A stretch of 64,000 nt of DNA, taken from Glandiceps talaboti. Its lineage: Eukaryota > Hemichordata > Enteropneusta > Spengelidae. Positions 62,415-64,000 of the stretch are shown here, piece by piece. Numbering within the stretch: position 1 is the first letter of the stretch; each line of letters starts with the position of its first letter. Made by a program: the position numbers and the translations under genes. The notes under the pieces are model-generated. The model was not told where the DNA came from and searched no databases. It saw nothing but the letters and a program-made list of their open reading frames with translations. The stretch lies in assembly GCF_964340395.1 (NCBI RefSeq), contig NC_135570.1:10767822-10831821 (forward strand), given 5' to 3'.

Positions 62415-64000
62415 CTGTAACAATATACATAACATACTCAAGTCACTATGTGAACTATGTTAGATAAACCATAGTGAGATGACATAGCAATGTGACAAGG
62501 TCAAAGACACACACACAATATGAACCCAGTACATGCACTTTGGGTCAAATAAACCATAGTCTGATGGGTTGGCAATGTGACAAGATCAATAACAGTTACA
62601 ACATGAACCATGTTAGTTCATACCCTTTGGGTCAAATAAATTACAGTGAGATGGCATGGCATTGGCAATTTGACCAGGTCAATGACACACATAATCCAAG
62701 TGTGGCCTCCAATACTTCAATCATAATGTTTAATTACAAGTACATGTACATTTGTACACATACAAACAGATCAAATGGGGCAATATACATATGTGTATAT
62801 GAACCTCCACAGTAAGCCTACACTATTGTCATTTGTGTCTCCCAGGAAAATAAGCAATGATGCAAAGATATCTGGATAACACAGGATCATATAATTATGT
62901 TTATTAGTTTTTACTTTCTATAAATTACAGTGGAAGTGAAATACTTCTGGAAAGTACCTTGACATTAGTGACATAAGAGTTTCAATTCTTACAAACCAGG
63001 GCTGTCATTTCTTCTGCGACACTGCGAAATAACAAGCGCCTTTGACAATGCCGTAAAAGAGGGTGTGGTTTACGCCGATGATTGATAGAGTTTCAATTTG
63101 GTATTTCTTTCACACAAAATCTATATGATGTGAAATCTTGAAATGATTCTCCAGAACCCAATGTTTATGAAAATACTACTATTTCCTGGAGTGGTGTGTC
63201 CCTTTACAGGGGAAGGGGTAGTCAATGTTCGTCAGTTTCCTCTCTAATATCAAGTGTTTTTGTCAAGGTCTAAATATCGTGCAAAAACAAATTCAGGTAA
63301 AATTTTCCGTACTTTGTTTAAAGGGGAGTCCCAAGTATAGTGATAGATATCTTGCTGGATAGACATTTTGCATTGTACCCTAACATCTTTGACGATAAAA
63401 AGTGTAAAGTGAAAAGAAAACAACTAGTACAAAAATGTACACCTTTTAGAATAATAATTTGAATTTATATCATTTTGACTGACTGACTGACTGACTTGAC
63501 TAAGTTGCACACTCCACTAGAAGGCTTTGCCACATTCTTGTATGCATAACTTCTCCATTGCCTACTTTGTCATTTTTTGTCATTTTGAGGACATTTGATA
63601 TTGTCACTATAAATAATACAAATTCTGCTGTCATTTACTTTCACTGAGTCCTGAGGACGTGCATCAAAGTGTAGTTAAAATGTATTTTTGACAAGGTTAT
63701 TTTTTGCAAAAACTAACAAACACTACCAAAAAACAACAAAAAATGAATTATGAAAAAATATGTTTCTGAAAACTGATGGAATTACAGACTGACACTTTCT
63801 AGTACATGTAGGCCTACAAGGTGACCTAGATTTACAATATTTAATTAAACTACGATTTAATTAAATAAATAAATGAGAATAATCAAAATGCGACCAGTGA
63901 CAAGAGATTGCATTTTTGATATTGGGCTGTCATTGCTCAGTTTGAAATATTATCACGTTGTCATATCAACAGTATTAATTACAAAACAATTATGAAGTCT
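62415..64000. other. JNK upstream region
   Basis: Beyond the candidate leader at 62993-63090 the sequence is AT-rich, with short GACT units near 63478 and nothing else I can name. Confidence 0.5.
62993..63090 (-). promoter_or_regulatory. Candidate JNK first (leader) exon and promoter
   Basis: The densest CpG stretch in the last 2 kb (GCGACACTGCGAAATAACAA then GCGCC) sits just upstream, on the minus strand, of a donor CTGGTTT-GTAAGAATTG (edge 62993). Joined to exon 1 it would create a five-codon upstream frame ending at the junction. TGTGGTTT near 63063 is a RUNX-like motif. Confidence 0.35.

Overview
This window is eukaryotic nuclear DNA from an invertebrate animal. It is AT-rich, the genes are split by introns with GT-AG borders, and the space between exons is filled with microsatellites, minisatellites and short foldback (MITE-like) transposons. 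The proteins are clearly bilaterian. One unduplicated JNK, with a JNK3-type start and an insect-like kinase loop, argues against a jawed vertebrate. I cannot fix the phylum; a marine invertebrate (hemichordate, cephalochordate, echinoderm or lophotrochozoan) fits best.

Three genes are present. (1) Minus strand, 1-9960: the 5' part of a PTPN13-type gene, with a KIND domain in four exons and then a basic Ser/Arg/Gln-rich linker that runs off the window edge; the FERM, PDZ and phosphatase parts lie outside. (2) Plus strand, 20622-26075: a complete five-exon Rho GTPase-activating protein of the ARHGAP22/24/25 (FilGAP) family, 558 residues, PH + RhoGAP + proline-rich + C-terminal coiled coil. (3) Minus strand, 62408-36605: a complete eleven-exon c-Jun N-terminal kinase, 442 residues, whose first coding exon matches the N-terminal extension of vertebrate JNK3 (MAPK10). 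PTPN13-like and ARHGAP-like are head-to-head around 19.1-20.6 kb; ARHGAP-like and JNK are tail-to-tail across 26.1-36.6 kb.

The trio matches two human duplicated segments: ARHGAP24-MAPK10-PTPN13 (4q21) and ARHGAP22-MAPK8-FRMPD2 (10q11). The window therefore seems to preserve the pre-duplication linkage, one inversion away from the vertebrate order.

The most unusual pattern is at exon borders. At four of the 22 coding exons I could map, the splice site plus a short piece of exon has been copied in tandem into the neighbouring intron: PTPN13-like exon 2 acceptor (8 extra copies), JNK exon 4 donor (3 extra), JNK exon 9 donor (1 clear extra) and JNK exon 1 donor (2 diverged extra). Several copies keep a usable-looking splice signal.

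The rest is repeats: at least seven foldback/MITE families (some nested), a tRNA-derived SINE at 52.1-52.4 kb, a LINE reverse-transcriptase remnant at 39.3-39.6 kb, and long (CA)n, (GA)n and (CATA)n tracts that create many false open frames. All coordinates and splice joins were read by eye and no database search was run.
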